Source of the DNA: an uncultured Chthonomonas sp.
Lineage (GTDB): Bacteria; Armatimonadota; Chthonomonadetes; Chthonomonadales; CAJBBX01
DNA: 26,972 bases
Assembly (NCBI GenBank): GCA_903886985.1
Contig: CAISOI010000670.1
Coordinates: 1-26,972, forward strand
Reading direction: 5' to 3'
The notes below the pieces were generated by a model. It was given only the letters and a program-made list of their open reading frames with translations. It was not told where the DNA came from and ran no database searches. A program made the position numbers and the translations under genes. Shown in pieces: positions 7,806-16,341 of the stretch. Every line of letters begins with the position of its first letter. Position 1 is the first letter of the stretch.

Positions 7806-9620
7806 TTAGCCCTGCAGTTCAGCCCGGAACTGTCGCTCGTAAAGGTGGGCATAACTGCCGCCCTTTAGTAAAAGTTCGGCATGGGATCCCGACTCAACAA
7901 CGCGACCTTTTTCCATTACAATGATTTTGTCAGCTTCAAGAATGGTTGAAAGGCGATGCGCAATAACGATGGTCGTTCGCCCTTTCATAAGTTGATCAAG
8001 CGCTTCCTGCACCAACGACTCGCTCGAAGCGTCAAGCGATGAAGTCGCTTCATCCAAAATAAGTAATCGGGGATCCATCAAAATAGCACGTGCGATTGCA
8101 ATTCTCTGTCGTTCACCACCTGAGAGTCTGACACCGCGCTCGCCAACGATTGTGTCAAATTTGTCCGGCATACCCTCTACGAAATAGGCATTTGCAGCAT
8201 AGGCTGCTGTCTTAATCTGCTCATCGGTAGCACCACGATTTCCATAAGCAATGTTGTCACGCAAGGTACCCGCAAATAGCCAGGTCTCTTGAGGCACAAT
8301 ACCAATCTGCCTTCGCAGCGATTGAATGTCCACATCCCGAATATCGATTCCATCTATCTTGATAGAACCGGCAGTGACATCATAGAACCGAGGAATTAAG
8401 TCCACGACGGTACTCTTGCCTGCCCCACTCTGCCCGACTAGTGCCACAACTTGCCCGGGTAATACTTCAAAGGAGATATCCGTCAGAACCGATTCGCCCT
8501 CGTTGTAATCAAAACTGACGTTCTCAAAACTAACCTTACCAACCAGTTGCGACATTACGATTGCGTCCGGTTTCTGCTGTACATCCGATTTCTGATCGAG
8601 CACTTCTGTAAATATTCGGTTAGAGGCCGAAAGGGTCTGTTGATAGGTTGTGTTTATGCCGCCAAAATCGCTAATGGCTCTCGCAAGCTGTTGGAGCAGC
8701 ATGATAAACATAACCAGTCCACCAGCATCCATCTTACTCTCGAGGGGCAGGTGAAGGTCAGAAAGGTGCTGATTGCGAGCCACTTCGTTTCCACCTAGGA
8801 AGAGCACAAGCGCAATACCAAATGCACCCAGGAATTCTATGATCGGTCTCAATTGGGCTCGTTTCTTTTCGCCCTTAATTACTGCGTGAAATGTTTTCTC
8901 GTTTTCCACACTGAAACGACGTATTTCATGATCCTCGGCGGCAAACGACTTGATAATTCGCACACCCGCAACGGTCTCTTCCGTAATAGTAGAAATATCG
9001 GCTAGCTTGCCCTGGACCAGATCCGAGATACCGCGGATCCGCTTTCCAATTCTGGAAATCACAATTCCCATGAACGGTACAAATATAATGGCGGCGAGGG
9101 TAAGTCTCCAACTGGTATAAAACAGCAGTCCAAAACAGGCAATTACAGAGAGCGGAGCAGTCACGATGTCCCGAACGGACATGGTTGCATTCTGAATAAC
9201 CACCACGTCATTTGTAAGGGTAGACATTATCGCGCCAGTTCTGCGGCGATTGAAAAACGACAGGGACAGCGAATGAAGGTGGGAGAATATCTCATCACGT
9301 AGGCGGGTGGTTACACGTTGGGAGACGAGAGATAAGAAGTAAGTCTGACCGTAACTCAGGATACCCTTGACAATAAAGACGACCACGACAATGATACAGA
9401 TAAGATTAAGAGTGCCAACGTTACCCTTTGCCATGGCGTTCACCGTGAGGCGTGTCGCCACCGCAAGTAAGGCAGTAATCCCTGATACACCGGCTGCACA
9501 GAGCATTCCTGCAATGAGTGTTTTGCGGTGCGGCATCAAGTAAGCGATAAGTCTTTGCCGAATCTCGGCTTCTCTTGCTGGGTCTAAATCAGTCGTTTTC
9601 TTATTCTTAAATAACTGCAT
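7806..9620 (-). CDS. msbA: Lipid A export ABC transporter, MsbA family
   Basis: A half-transporter that would dimerise and flip lipid A-core across the inner membrane using ATP. The 604-residue protein has a transmembrane domain with about six helices (about 30-320) and a nucleotide-binding domain (about 360-600). Walker A is GQSGAGKST (396-404), the signature LSGGERQR (499-506), Walker B LLILDEATS (519-527), and the switch His is His555 in AHRLST. Sequence alone cannot fully separate MsbA from other type-I multidrug exporters. Its position between lpxB and the DUF374, kdtA and lpxK genes makes lipid A the likely cargo. The ATG at 9620 has a weak GGAA upstream. The extracytoplasmic stretch near 280-300 is longer and more charged than I expect for the E. 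coli protein. Confidence 0.9.
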   Translation of the reverse strand: MQLFKNKKTTDLDPAREAEIRQRLIAYLMPHRKTLIAGMLCAAGVSGITALLAVATRLTVNAMAKGNVGTLNLICIIVVVVFIVKGILSYGQTYFLSLVSQRVTTRLRDEIFSHLHSLSLSFFNRRRTGAIMSTLTNDVVVIQNATMSVRDIVTAPLSVIACFGLLFYTSWRLTLAAIIFVPFMGIVISRIGKRIRGISDLVQGKLADISTITEETVAGVRIIKSFAAEDHEIRRFSVENEKTFHAVIKGEKKRAQLRPIIEFLGAFGIALVLFLGGNEVARNQHLSDLHLPLESKMDAGGLVMFIMLLQQLARAISDFGGINTTYQQTLSASNRIFTEVLDQKSDVQQKPDAIVMSQLVGKVSFENVSFDYNEGESVLTDISFEVLPGQVVALVGQSGAGKSTVVDLIPRFYDVTAGSIKIDGIDIRDVDIQSLRRQIGIVPQETWLFAGTLRDNIAYGNRGATDEQIKTAAYAANAYFVEGMPDKFDTIVGERGVRLSGGERQRIAIARAILMDPRLLILDEATSSLDASSESLVQEALDQLMKGRTTIVIAHRLSTILEADKIIVMEKGRVVESGSHAELLLKGGSYAHLYERQFRAELQG

Positions 9621-9661
9621 TTTCTTTTCCAGATACTTGCATCACAAACATTTTAATCATT

Positions 9662-11020
9662 TTACGCTAAATGAGCCACTCTTAGCACCAATTCTGCAGT
9701 TCGTTCACTTGCTGTCTTACTATTTTCCCCATCGGTAGTCCCAGGAGGCATCAATTTCTTACGCACGTCTCTCAACTCCTCTTTGCAGCTCAGCCTCAGA
9801 TCAACGTTCAATAGATAGTCGACGGCCGTCGCCGAAAGAGCTTCAGGAGATGCTTCTTCCTGAATAAACTCAGGCACAATACGTCTTCCAGCAATTATAT
9901 TCGGCATACCAATATGCTCGGGTCTTATTCGCCGTATCTTCGATTCCAGATACATTAGCGAAGATCCACAGTAGAGTATTAACATCGGAGTATTTAGGAT
10001 AGCAGCCTCCAATGTCGCTGTACCCGAACAGATCATCAAGAAGTCTGAATGAGCCATCACATCATAGGTATGACCCTGTGTTATAACAAACGCCGGAATT
10101 GTATTCTTTCGAACCGCATAAGTCTCCGCAGCTGTATTTGTCAGCCTTTCCTTGAATGCATCCTGAGAAACTGGCACGCCTTCGGCCGGAACCATCAAGG
10201 GTAGTTGTTTCGAGGAGGTGAGCTTTTTCTCATTGAAGGAGTTGATATCTCGCTCACGGTTCGCTTTATGAAGCAGATCGTTGGTGTAATCCGTAACCAT
10301 TCTCTCTATAGCTTTGCGTGCAGAGTCCGACGCGGCACCTATCACAAACTGCACATTGGGAATGGAAACGGTAATCCGCTGAGCGGCGCGCAGGAGCGCC
10401 ATCGTATTAAACTGCACTTCAAATCCACGGCTTCCGGGCAACAACCCGATCGTAGGGCGGTCAGTGAAAAGCCCGAATTTACTGGCAAACTCTGTGGAAG
10501 TCATTGTCGGTTTTGTCAGCTCAAGAAGTGGATGCCCTACAAACTCGGCATCGGATCCAATGGATTTTAACCGCTCCTCCGACCACGGAAATGGCGTCGC
10601 AATCTTAGTCGTCACCTGTGCGAGCTCAGGCCCGACCGTGCCCTTTTGCCGCCATGAACCCGGTGGAAAGTACCACACAACTGGTATTCCTAATCGCTTG
10701 CAATCCCGCGCGACTTTCATATTGAACACGCCAAAGTCAACCAGAATCACTACTGCGGGTTTTCGGGATTCTATTTTTTTAACTATCGAAGGGTAGGCAC
10801 TCCAACGTAGTTTTGGATAGACTTTCAACACCTCAATGACGCCGATAGCACTCCATTCAGAGCTATCATATTCCAAAGAAACACCGGCAGCCGCCGAATG
10901 GCGACTGCCGATACCCCAAAACTCTATGCCAGGATGAATGCGATTAATCTCAGAAACAAGTGCACCGGCGACTAAATCTCCAGATATTTCGCCCGATATG
11001 ATCGCAATGTTTTGTCCCAT
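9662..11020 (-). CDS. lpxB: Lipid-A-disaccharide synthase (with internal insertion)
   Basis: A GT19 enzyme that joins UDP-2,3-diacylglucosamine and lipid X into the disaccharide 1-phosphate at the inner membrane. Motifs in order are ISGEISGD (8-15), VDFGVFN (94-100), FVGHPLLE (160-167), LPGSR (194-198), CSGTATLEA (331-339) and MPNIIAGRRIVPEF (372-385). The last is the family's nucleotide and acceptor block. The product is 452 residues against about 380 usually. The extra length is mostly one charged, Lys/Glu/Asn-rich stretch at about 242-308 between the two conserved halves. The start is ATG at 11020; a TTG at 11041 would add seven residues. The gene lies 42 bases after lpxA with no pyrophosphatase gene between them. 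Confidence 0.92.
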   Translation of the reverse strand: MGQNIAIISGEISGDLVAGALVSEINRIHPGIEFWGIGSRHSAAAGVSLEYDSSEWSAIGVIEVLKVYPKLRWSAYPSIVKKIESRKPAVVILVDFGVFNMKVARDCKRLGIPVVWYFPPGSWRQKGTVGPELAQVTTKIATPFPWSEERLKSIGSDAEFVGHPLLELTKPTMTSTEFASKFGLFTDRPTIGLLPGSRGFEVQFNTMALLRAAQRITVSIPNVQFVIGAASDSARKAIERMVTDYTNDLLHKANRERDINSFNEKKLTSSKQLPLMVPAEGVPVSQDAFKERLTNTAAETYAVRKNTIPAFVITQGHTYDVMAHSDFLMICSGTATLEAAILNTPMLILYCGSSLMYLESKIRRIRPEHIGMPNIIAGRRIVPEFIQEEASPEALSATAVDYLLNVDLRLSCKEELRDVRKKLMPPGTTDGENSKTASERTAELVLRVAHLA

Positions 11021-11062
11021 TGTTTTGTTTCTTTGAACCAATAATTTCTAGGTCGAGAACTT

Positions 11063-11860
11063 CTAACGCTTGGGAACGTTGCCGCGTCCAGAGGAGCCCC
11101 CCTGAGTACCGCGCAGGAATTCAATCAAATACTCCAACTCCTCACAGGTTTCCAATTCATCCTCAATCCTCTCCAATGCCTGCGAAAGGTTAAGATTACT
11201 ACGATAGATTAACTTGTAAGCCTGTCTCAGAATTGATCTGACATGCGGTGGGACGCCGTATCTTCGCAGCCCAATCTTATTGATCTCAATAACGCGGGCT
11301 GGATTGCCGTCCGCCAGCATGTACGGGGGAACATCAATGTTTACTTTCCCAAATCCACCTACCATCGACATCTTGCCGATTCGGCAAAATTGGTGTACAC
11401 CCACCATACCGCCGAAGACAACATTATCTTCTATAAGCACGTGCCCGCTCAATCCGACATAGCTGGAGATTGTATTGGCATTTCCAATCTCGCAATTGTG
11501 ACCTACGTGAACGTATGCCATGAGCATATTGTCGTTGCCCAACCGAGTGGCAACACCTTCGCCTACTGCCCTGTGCAGAGTACAGCATTCCCGAATAATA
11601 TTATTATCACCGAGGATGAGAAGACTTCGTTCCCCTTTATACTTGTGATCCTGAGGTGCCCCACCAAGAACTGCTCCTGGCCAAACTCGGCAATTCTTGC
11701 CGATACGTGTACCGCTCTCAACGATGACATGTGATTCCAAGATTGTGCCCGACGCAATTTGGACGTCGCTGTGGACCACACTGTAGGGACCAATGGTTAC
11801 GTTATCCGCAATACCAGCAGAAGGGTCTACGATAGAAGTTGGATGAATGTTTGCTGGCAT
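11063..11860 (-). CDS. lpxA: Acyl-ACP--UDP-N-acetylglucosamine O-acyltransferase
   Basis: First step of lipid A synthesis: transfers a 3-hydroxyacyl chain from ACP to the 3-OH of UDP-GlcNAc in the cytosol. The 265-residue protein has the left-handed beta-helix hexapeptide repeats (about 5-185) and a C-terminal helical part (about 200-250). The catalytic His is His121 in VHVGHNC, matching E. coli His125, with His118 matching His122. GGMVGVHQFC (150-159) carries the equivalent of His160. Gly169 falls where E. coli has Gly173, the acyl-length ruler, which suggests a long (about C14) 3-hydroxyacyl chain. The ATG at 11860 follows directly on the fabZ TAA with no gap. The tail GSSGRGNVPKR looks disordered. 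Confidence 0.96.
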   Translation of the reverse strand: MPANIHPTSIVDPSAGIADNVTIGPYSVVHSDVQIASGTILESHVIVESGTRIGKNCRVWPGAVLGGAPQDHKYKGERSLLILGDNNIIRECCTLHRAVGEGVATRLGNDNMLMAYVHVGHNCEIGNANTISSYVGLSGHVLIEDNVVFGGMVGVHQFCRIGKMSMVGGFGKVNIDVPPYMLADGNPARVIEINKIGLRRYGVPPHVRSILRQAYKLIYRSNLNLSQALERIEDELETCEELEYLIEFLRGTQGGSSGRGNVPKR

Positions 11861-12322
11861 TTATGCGGCTCCACCTTGCGATTCCCGCGGTTCCCGCGGA
11901 TCCACTAATCCGAAAATCATATCGCATGATGCGACGACTTCATTATCCACTCGCGCACTCATGGAGACCTTGCCGAATGATTTTCGAACACTAGTCACTT
12001 CCACGGTGGTGATCATGGCATCGCCCGGCACGACAGGCTTACGAAATCGCACATTCTCAAGACTCGCTATGACTGCCAACTTGTGTGCTCTTTCCGGATC
12101 GGAAAGTAGCAGCACGCCGCCAACCTGCGCCATTGCTTCGATAATCAAAACACCCGGCATCATAGGTTGACCGGGAAAGTGACCAACAAAGAACTGTTCG
12201 TTAATCGTAACATTTTTTAAGCCGACAGCGCGCTTACCCGGTTCCATCTCCAAAATGCGATCGACAAGCAACATAGGGTAACGATGTGGCAAAATCTTCA
12301 GAATCTGCTCAATATCCAGCAT
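11861..12322 (-). CDS. fabZ: 3-hydroxyacyl-[acyl-carrier-protein] dehydratase
   Basis: A hot-dog fold enzyme that dehydrates 3-hydroxyacyl-ACP in fatty acid elongation. It competes with LpxA and LpxD for the same substrate, which explains why it is placed in lipid A clusters. The 153-residue product shows ILPHRYPMLLVDRI (10-23) and the active-site block GHFPGQPMMPGVLIIEAMAQ (47-66), with His48 and Glu62. The ATG at 12322 is supported by AAGGAG six bases upstream and by the family's usual N-terminus; an upstream start at 12421 would add unrelated sequence inside lpxC. It overlaps the end of lpxC by 14 bases. It is separate from LpxC, unlike the LpxC-FabZ fusions found in some phyla. Confidence 0.96.
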   Translation of the reverse strand: MLDIEQILKILPHRYPMLLVDRILEMEPGKRAVGLKNVTINEQFFVGHFPGQPMMPGVLIIEAMAQVGGVLLLSDPERAHKLAVIASLENVRFRKPVVPGDAMITTVEVTSVRKSFGKVSMSARVDNEVVASCDMIFGLVDPREPRESQGGAA

Positions 12323-13247
12323 GCAACACTCCTTGTGTGTCCGTAACTTCCTGTTCGCGATCCAATGGCATTTCAAACTCGGAGATCGACGGCAACGCGT
12401 TTTTGGCGAGTAGACCGGCAAACTCCGTATTAATTTTGTGGCCCGGGCGAATAGCAGTTATTGATGCAATAATCCGCCCACCGGCAAGGGACAAATCCCC
12501 AAAGAGATCCAAGATTTTGTGGTGTAAACACTCATTACGAACGCGTAGGTCACTAGAAAACCGATCTTGATAGACGATCAAAGCATTATCGAAATTGCCA
12601 CCCAGAGCCAATCCTTGACTTAGCAGCTTTTCGACTTCTTCCTGGAAACCAAAGGTTCTGGCGGGCGCAATTTGTGTTCTATATGTTTCAGCATCATCGT
12701 AAACGGTTTCGACCTGAGTGCCGAGCATAGGGTGGTCAAAATGAGTGATACAAGTTAGAGAAAATTCCTCCGCAGGAGTTGCAACAAGGTAGGAGTCGCC
12801 TCGTTTCAAAACTACTGTCTCCGCAAGCCGTATCAATTTAGAGGTGATTTCATACTGACATATTCCAGACTCCATGATCGCTTCCACCCACGGGCCGGCG
12901 CTGCCATCAAGTATCGGAAGCTCACTACCTTGAACTTCAATTAGGGCGTTGGTTACATTTAGTCCGTTTAATGCGGACAAAATGTGCTCTACCGTGGATA
13001 GATAGACTCCATCTACACCGATACAGGTTGCCCTGTCCGTGTGCAATACATTCTCATGACTTGCCGCAAATTCCGTGCTGCCAACCTTAAATCGGATACC
13101 AGAGTTCGCAGGTGCAGGCGACAAATGTACGACAGAATTCGTGCCGGAATGAATCCCTACTCCCGCCCGCTCTATACGATTGCAAAGGGTCGTCTGAAAG
13201 TACTTTTCGTGGGGATGAATATCGTAATCAAGCCTATGGAATGTCAT
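12309..13247 (-). CDS. lpxC: UDP-3-O-acyl-N-acetylglucosamine deacetylase
   Basis: The zinc enzyme of the committed step of lipid A synthesis; it removes the N-acetyl group in the cytosol. In the 312-residue protein the zinc ligands are His88 (STVEHIL), His243 and Asp247 (LHHKILDLFGDL). The likely catalytic pair is Glu87 and His270 (RPGHKINTEF). GVGIHSG (29-35) and LPILDGSAGPW (110-120) are further family motifs. About 15 residues precede the usual family start, a short N-terminal extension. The ATG at 13247 overlaps the lpxD stop as ATGA, pointing to coupled translation. In E. coli LpxC is a proteolysis target of FtsH through its C-terminus; the tail here (VTDTQGVLHAGY) is different, so that control may not apply. 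Confidence 0.96.
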   Translation of the reverse strand: MTFHRLDYDIHPHEKYFQTTLCNRIERAGVGIHSGTNSVVHLSPAPANSGIRFKVGSTEFAASHENVLHTDRATCIGVDGVYLSTVEHILSALNGLNVTNALIEVQGSELPILDGSAGPWVEAIMESGICQYEITSKLIRLAETVVLKRGDSYLVATPAEEFSLTCITHFDHPMLGTQVETVYDDAETYRTQIAPARTFGFQEEVEKLLSQGLALGGNFDNALIVYQDRFSSDLRVRNECLHHKILDLFGDLSLAGGRIIASITAIRPGHKINTEFAGLLAKNALPSISEFEMPLDREQEVTDTQGVLHAGY

Positions 13248-14386
13248 TCTGTTCCCGGGGGATCAAGTTTGCTCGCCAACTGGGCGACCAACTCTTGCAG
13301 TTTTTCGTTTTGTTCTTGTTGAAGAGCAACGACCTTTTCCAGCGCCAGCAGCCTTTTGCGGGTCTCTGGCATCTTATCCATCGCGGCCTCAACTCGCATC
13401 CGTTGCATATGCGGTCTTGCAGGATATCCCGAAACGACCTGTCCAGGCTCTATATCCCCAAAAACGGCCCCGCGCCCCATCACGACCACATTGTCACCTA
13501 TCGTAACGTGGTCCTTTGCACCCGATTGCCCTGCCATAATTACACTGTTTCCCAGCACTGAGCTGCCCGCAATTCCAACCTGAGCAACAATCACGCAGTC
13601 AGTCCCAATTTTAACATTATGAGCTATATGCACAAGGTTATCAATTTTTGTGCGTGCGCCGATCTTTGTACTGCCCGTCTTAGCGCGATCAATTGTGCTG
13701 CCCGCGCCCACTTCAACGTCGTCTTCAAGGACTACGATCCCGACCTGCGGAACCTTAACCCGGCGATTATCCATCAATAGATATCCGAAACCATCCGAAC
13801 CGATCACACATCCAGAATGCAAGATCACTCGGTCTCCAATCAACGCCCCGTGATTAACAGTGACGTTCGCATGGATCAAACACTCTTCGCCAATAACCGT
13901 GCCCTCGCCAATAAACGAGCCCCCCATGATCGTAGTTCCGTCGCCCACATTGACAAAATCGGCCAAAACTACGTTGGGACCAACACGAACACCTTCGCCT
14001 AAAACAATCTCTCGACCCAAAACTGCTGATGGGTGAACTCCAGGACCAATAGAAAGGGGGACATTAAATCGTTCCAGGATCTTCAGGAATGCAAACCGGG
14101 CGTTTTCCACTTTGATAAGGGGCTTGGACGATGAAATCTCGGCATTAGGAATAACTATAGCGATACAGTGCGATTTCTCAGCCTTAGCCAGAAACCGCTC
14201 ATTTTCAGCAAATACAATGTCCCCGTCGACAGCGTCTTCAATACTGGCGATGCCGCGAACTTTAGCATCTGAATCTCCAACTACTTCTCCGCCGACTAAA
14301 TCACCAATCTGCTGCAAGGTGAAAATGGGGGCGTGCCATTGAACAAACTCGGTTTCATCGCGCGTCTGTTCGGTCGGTTTGTTCAT
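13244..14386 (-). CDS. lpxD: UDP-3-O-(3-hydroxyacyl)glucosamine N-acyltransferase
   Basis: Adds the second 3-hydroxyacyl chain, to the 2-amino group, after LpxC. The 380-residue protein has the N-terminal uridine-binding domain (about 20-110), a hexapeptide-repeat beta-helix (about 112-325), and a C-terminal helical or coiled-coil region (339-372). The catalytic His is His256 in VHIAHNVKIG, matching E. coli His239. The C-terminal helix is Gln/Glu/Leu-rich and longer than needed for catalysis; in E. coli the C-terminal helices help bind ACP. It has ATG at 14386 but no strong Shine-Dalgarno. An 88-base gap separates it from the lipoprotein gene upstream, and the stop overlaps lpxC. Confidence 0.95.
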   Translation of the reverse strand: MNKPTEQTRDETEFVQWHAPIFTLQQIGDLVGGEVVGDSDAKVRGIASIEDAVDGDIVFAENERFLAKAEKSHCIAIVIPNAEISSSKPLIKVENARFAFLKILERFNVPLSIGPGVHPSAVLGREIVLGEGVRVGPNVVLADFVNVGDGTTIMGGSFIGEGTVIGEECLIHANVTVNHGALIGDRVILHSGCVIGSDGFGYLLMDNRRVKVPQVGIVVLEDDVEVGAGSTIDRAKTGSTKIGARTKIDNLVHIAHNVKIGTDCVIVAQVGIAGSSVLGNSVIMAGQSGAKDHVTIGDNVVVMGRGAVFGDIEPGQVVSGYPARPHMQRMRVEAAMDKMPETRKRLLALEKVVALQQEQNEKLQELVAQLASKLDPPGTE

Positions 14387-14474
14387 ACTGCTTCATTAAT
14401 CCTGTATTGCTGCACTGGCAACAACTCTTCGAGAATTTTGGTTGCACCAACTTATCCAATAGCCTTTATACCTT

Positions 14475-15611
14475 TTATTCCGCCAAATCTCTCCCCGAGA
14501 AATCTGCTGACAGCATGGAGACAACCTTGTCCGTAAAGTCGTTGCCTTTGTTAACTTCTACGTACGTCACCTTCCAATGATTCTTCAGGGCGATTCTATC
14601 CACGCGCCGCTGTAGGTCGCTCTTGATGAAAGCCAACATCTGGTCTCGCATCGCACTTCTTGAAGTTGTAGACGAATCAATTTTGGTGCTTTGCTTGAGG
14701 CTGGGACCCGTAATCTTCAAAGGCATTTGCGATACTTGTCGCATGTTCATCGGAGGACTTACATCCACGGGGTTCACCCTCTTGATTGCTGATGCACTTC
14801 CCAACATTCTTGATCTCACTGATTCCAACAGGACATCGCCCTCACGTCGAAGGGTTATCGAACGTTGTGTAAGAGTTTGCTCGATCACTGACTCCTTGGT
14901 CTGTTTATATTTCGCCAGGTTTTCGTCGAGCTGCGTGTTTTCTGCGAGTATTTGGCTCGGACGCAGTTTCTGTCTTAGGGAATCTATCTCTAAGTTAATT
15001 GCCGTCAATCGTTCAGTAATCGGTATTATCCCTGGAACAGTCAGTACCCTTGCGTTACTCTCTAAAGCAATCTGTTCTACAACCAATTTCCTCAACCTAT
15101 TTCTGATATCGGTGAAATCTTTCGATGGTACGTTCGGTGGTGGAATTGCAAGGAGCCTTACCCGCTCCTGCGCTAGATCTGTGACCAGCCTCTGCTGAAG
15201 GGTATGTCGCTCCCGATCTAATATTCGGCGGATGTGCTCTCGGTTTGAGTTTTCCAAAGTCGTAAGTCCGGCATTGTCTCCGATTGCGACAGACTCCGTA
15301 CCGATTGCTCCCTCCAATGTAGCTGGTTTTACTGGGGGCATAATGTCAGGAAAATTCAGCTTAACCTGAGTGTCGGTCAATTTCGTTCCCGATGAAGTTA
15401 GAGGGACTAAATCGCGCTTATCCATCGCTGTCACATCTGCGTATGCAGGATGAAGCGGCACCAATGCATTGAGTCTTACTTCGACAACAGTCAACCCAGC
15501 AGTATTTCTGGACGACGTAGCACGACATCCAGTAAGAAGAAGCAACGAGGCAAACCCGACGACGAAATGGGGAGCGCATGCGAATGCGCTCCCCATTTTT
15601 GACTTCAACAT
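14475..15611 (-). CDS. Predicted lipoprotein with helical core and Skp/OmpH-like C-terminus
   Basis: I do not recognise the full 378-residue protein. It starts at ATG 15611, four bases after the ompH stop. A signal peptide ends in the lipobox LLTGC (25-29), so Cys29 should be lipidated. A short beta-like segment VVEVRLNALVPLHPAY follows the anchor. A long charged helical region comes next (about 125-260: RRILDRERHTLQQR, RLTAINLEIDSLRQKL). The end, MLAFIKSDLQRRV..., then VTYVEV...DFTDKVVSML, matches the closing pattern of the neighbouring OmpH protein, NVAVVF...DITEAVLAEL. It sits between ompH and lpxD, where an OmpH-type chaperone is expected. A membrane-anchored periplasmic chaperone related to Skp is inference. 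An earlier in-frame start at 15728 would run into ompH and hide the signal peptide. Confidence 0.75.
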   Translation of the reverse strand: MLKSKMGSAFACAPHFVVGFASLLLLTGCRATSSRNTAGLTVVEVRLNALVPLHPAYADVTAMDKRDLVPLTSSGTKLTDTQVKLNFPDIMPPVKPATLEGAIGTESVAIGDNAGLTTLENSNREHIRRILDRERHTLQQRLVTDLAQERVRLLAIPPPNVPSKDFTDIRNRLRKLVVEQIALESNARVLTVPGIIPITERLTAINLEIDSLRQKLRPSQILAENTQLDENLAKYKQTKESVIEQTLTQRSITLRREGDVLLESVRSRMLGSASAIKRVNPVDVSPPMNMRQVSQMPLKITGPSLKQSTKIDSSTTSRSAMRDQMLAFIKSDLQRRVDRIALKNHWKVTYVEVNKGNDFTDKVVSMLSADFSGRDLAE

Positions 15612-15615
15612 CAAA

Positions 15616-16263
15616 CTACTTTTTGTTAAGTTCTGCAAGTACGGCTTCTGTAATGTCGGTACCAGCATAAAGTGCAACTTCGCTGTTGAACACAACCGCG
15701 ACGTTTTTGGACTCTGCAACTTTACCAATAGTAGCGCGCACTTTCTTCATGAGGTCTTCCGATTTGCTATTGCCATACTGGGAAAGTTGGTTTGCAAGAT
15801 CTTCTTTAAGACTGGCAAATTTGCCCTGTGCTTCCTGAAAGATCTTGTCGGCTGCAGCCAATGTCGCTTTGTCAGCCGCATTCAAATCCTTCTCCGGTTT
15901 TTGCCGAATTGCTTGAATTTCGTCAGACTTCGTCTTTGCTTTACTTTCAATCGCGGTGATCTTCGCTTTGTCGGCATCGGTTTGCGGAGTCTTCTCGTAG
16001 ATCAAATCCAACTGCTTCTGCTCTTCTTCGGTCAAAAAAGGCATATTGTTTCGACGTTGGAGCTTGTCTTCATATTGCTTCTGCATCACTCGCAATTCCG
16101 CATCCACGGATTCCCTTGCTTTATATCCCGTGGATAACTTCTTGAAATCCACCGTTGCAAAAGTGCCGCCCGACTTACCCTGACCTGAAGCGCCAATAGC
16201 AACCGCAAGGCTCGTCACTATTGTCAACAGGGCCAGTAAGCGGACCCAGTTATTTTTCTGCAT
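15616..16263 (-). CDS. ompH: OmpH/Skp family periplasmic chaperone
   Basis: Skp-type trimeric chaperones hold unfolded outer-membrane proteins in the periplasm on their way to BamA. The 215-residue product begins with a signal peptide (about 1-28, ending GASGQG). ATVDFKKLSTGY is the first strand of the family. A long charged helical arm covers about 50-170, and the last strand and helix are VAVVFNSEVALYAGTDITEAVLAEL. The arm is longer than in E. coli Skp (161 residues) and is rich in Lys, Glu and Ala. AAGGAG lies six bases before the ATG. Its place directly after bamA and before the lpx genes matches many diderm genomes. Confidence 0.9.
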   Translation of the reverse strand: MQKNNWVRLLALLTIVTSLAVAIGASGQGKSGGTFATVDFKKLSTGYKARESVDAELRVMQKQYEDKLQRRNNMPFLTEEEQKQLDLIYEKTPQTDADKAKITAIESKAKTKSDEIQAIRQKPEKDLNAADKATLAAADKIFQEAQGKFASLKEDLANQLSQYGNSKSEDLMKKVRATIGKVAESKNVAVVFNSEVALYAGTDITEAVLAELNKK

Positions 16264-16341
16264 GTAAGGCTCCTTATCTTATCTCGTGAATCAAAATTAC
16301 AAATTTTAATTATCGTGTTTCATCAGCGGTTAAATAGGAAA

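Noticed and set aside
14623..15198. A 191-codon plus-strand frame
   Set aside because: It is antisense inside the lipoprotein gene, which has a signal peptide, lipobox and ordered gene context on the minus strand.
15469..16137. A 222-codon plus-strand frame rich in Phe and Leu that looks membrane-like
   Set aside because: It is antisense to the ompH and lipoprotein genes. The Phe/Leu richness comes from the reverse reading of Lys- and Glu-rich codons.
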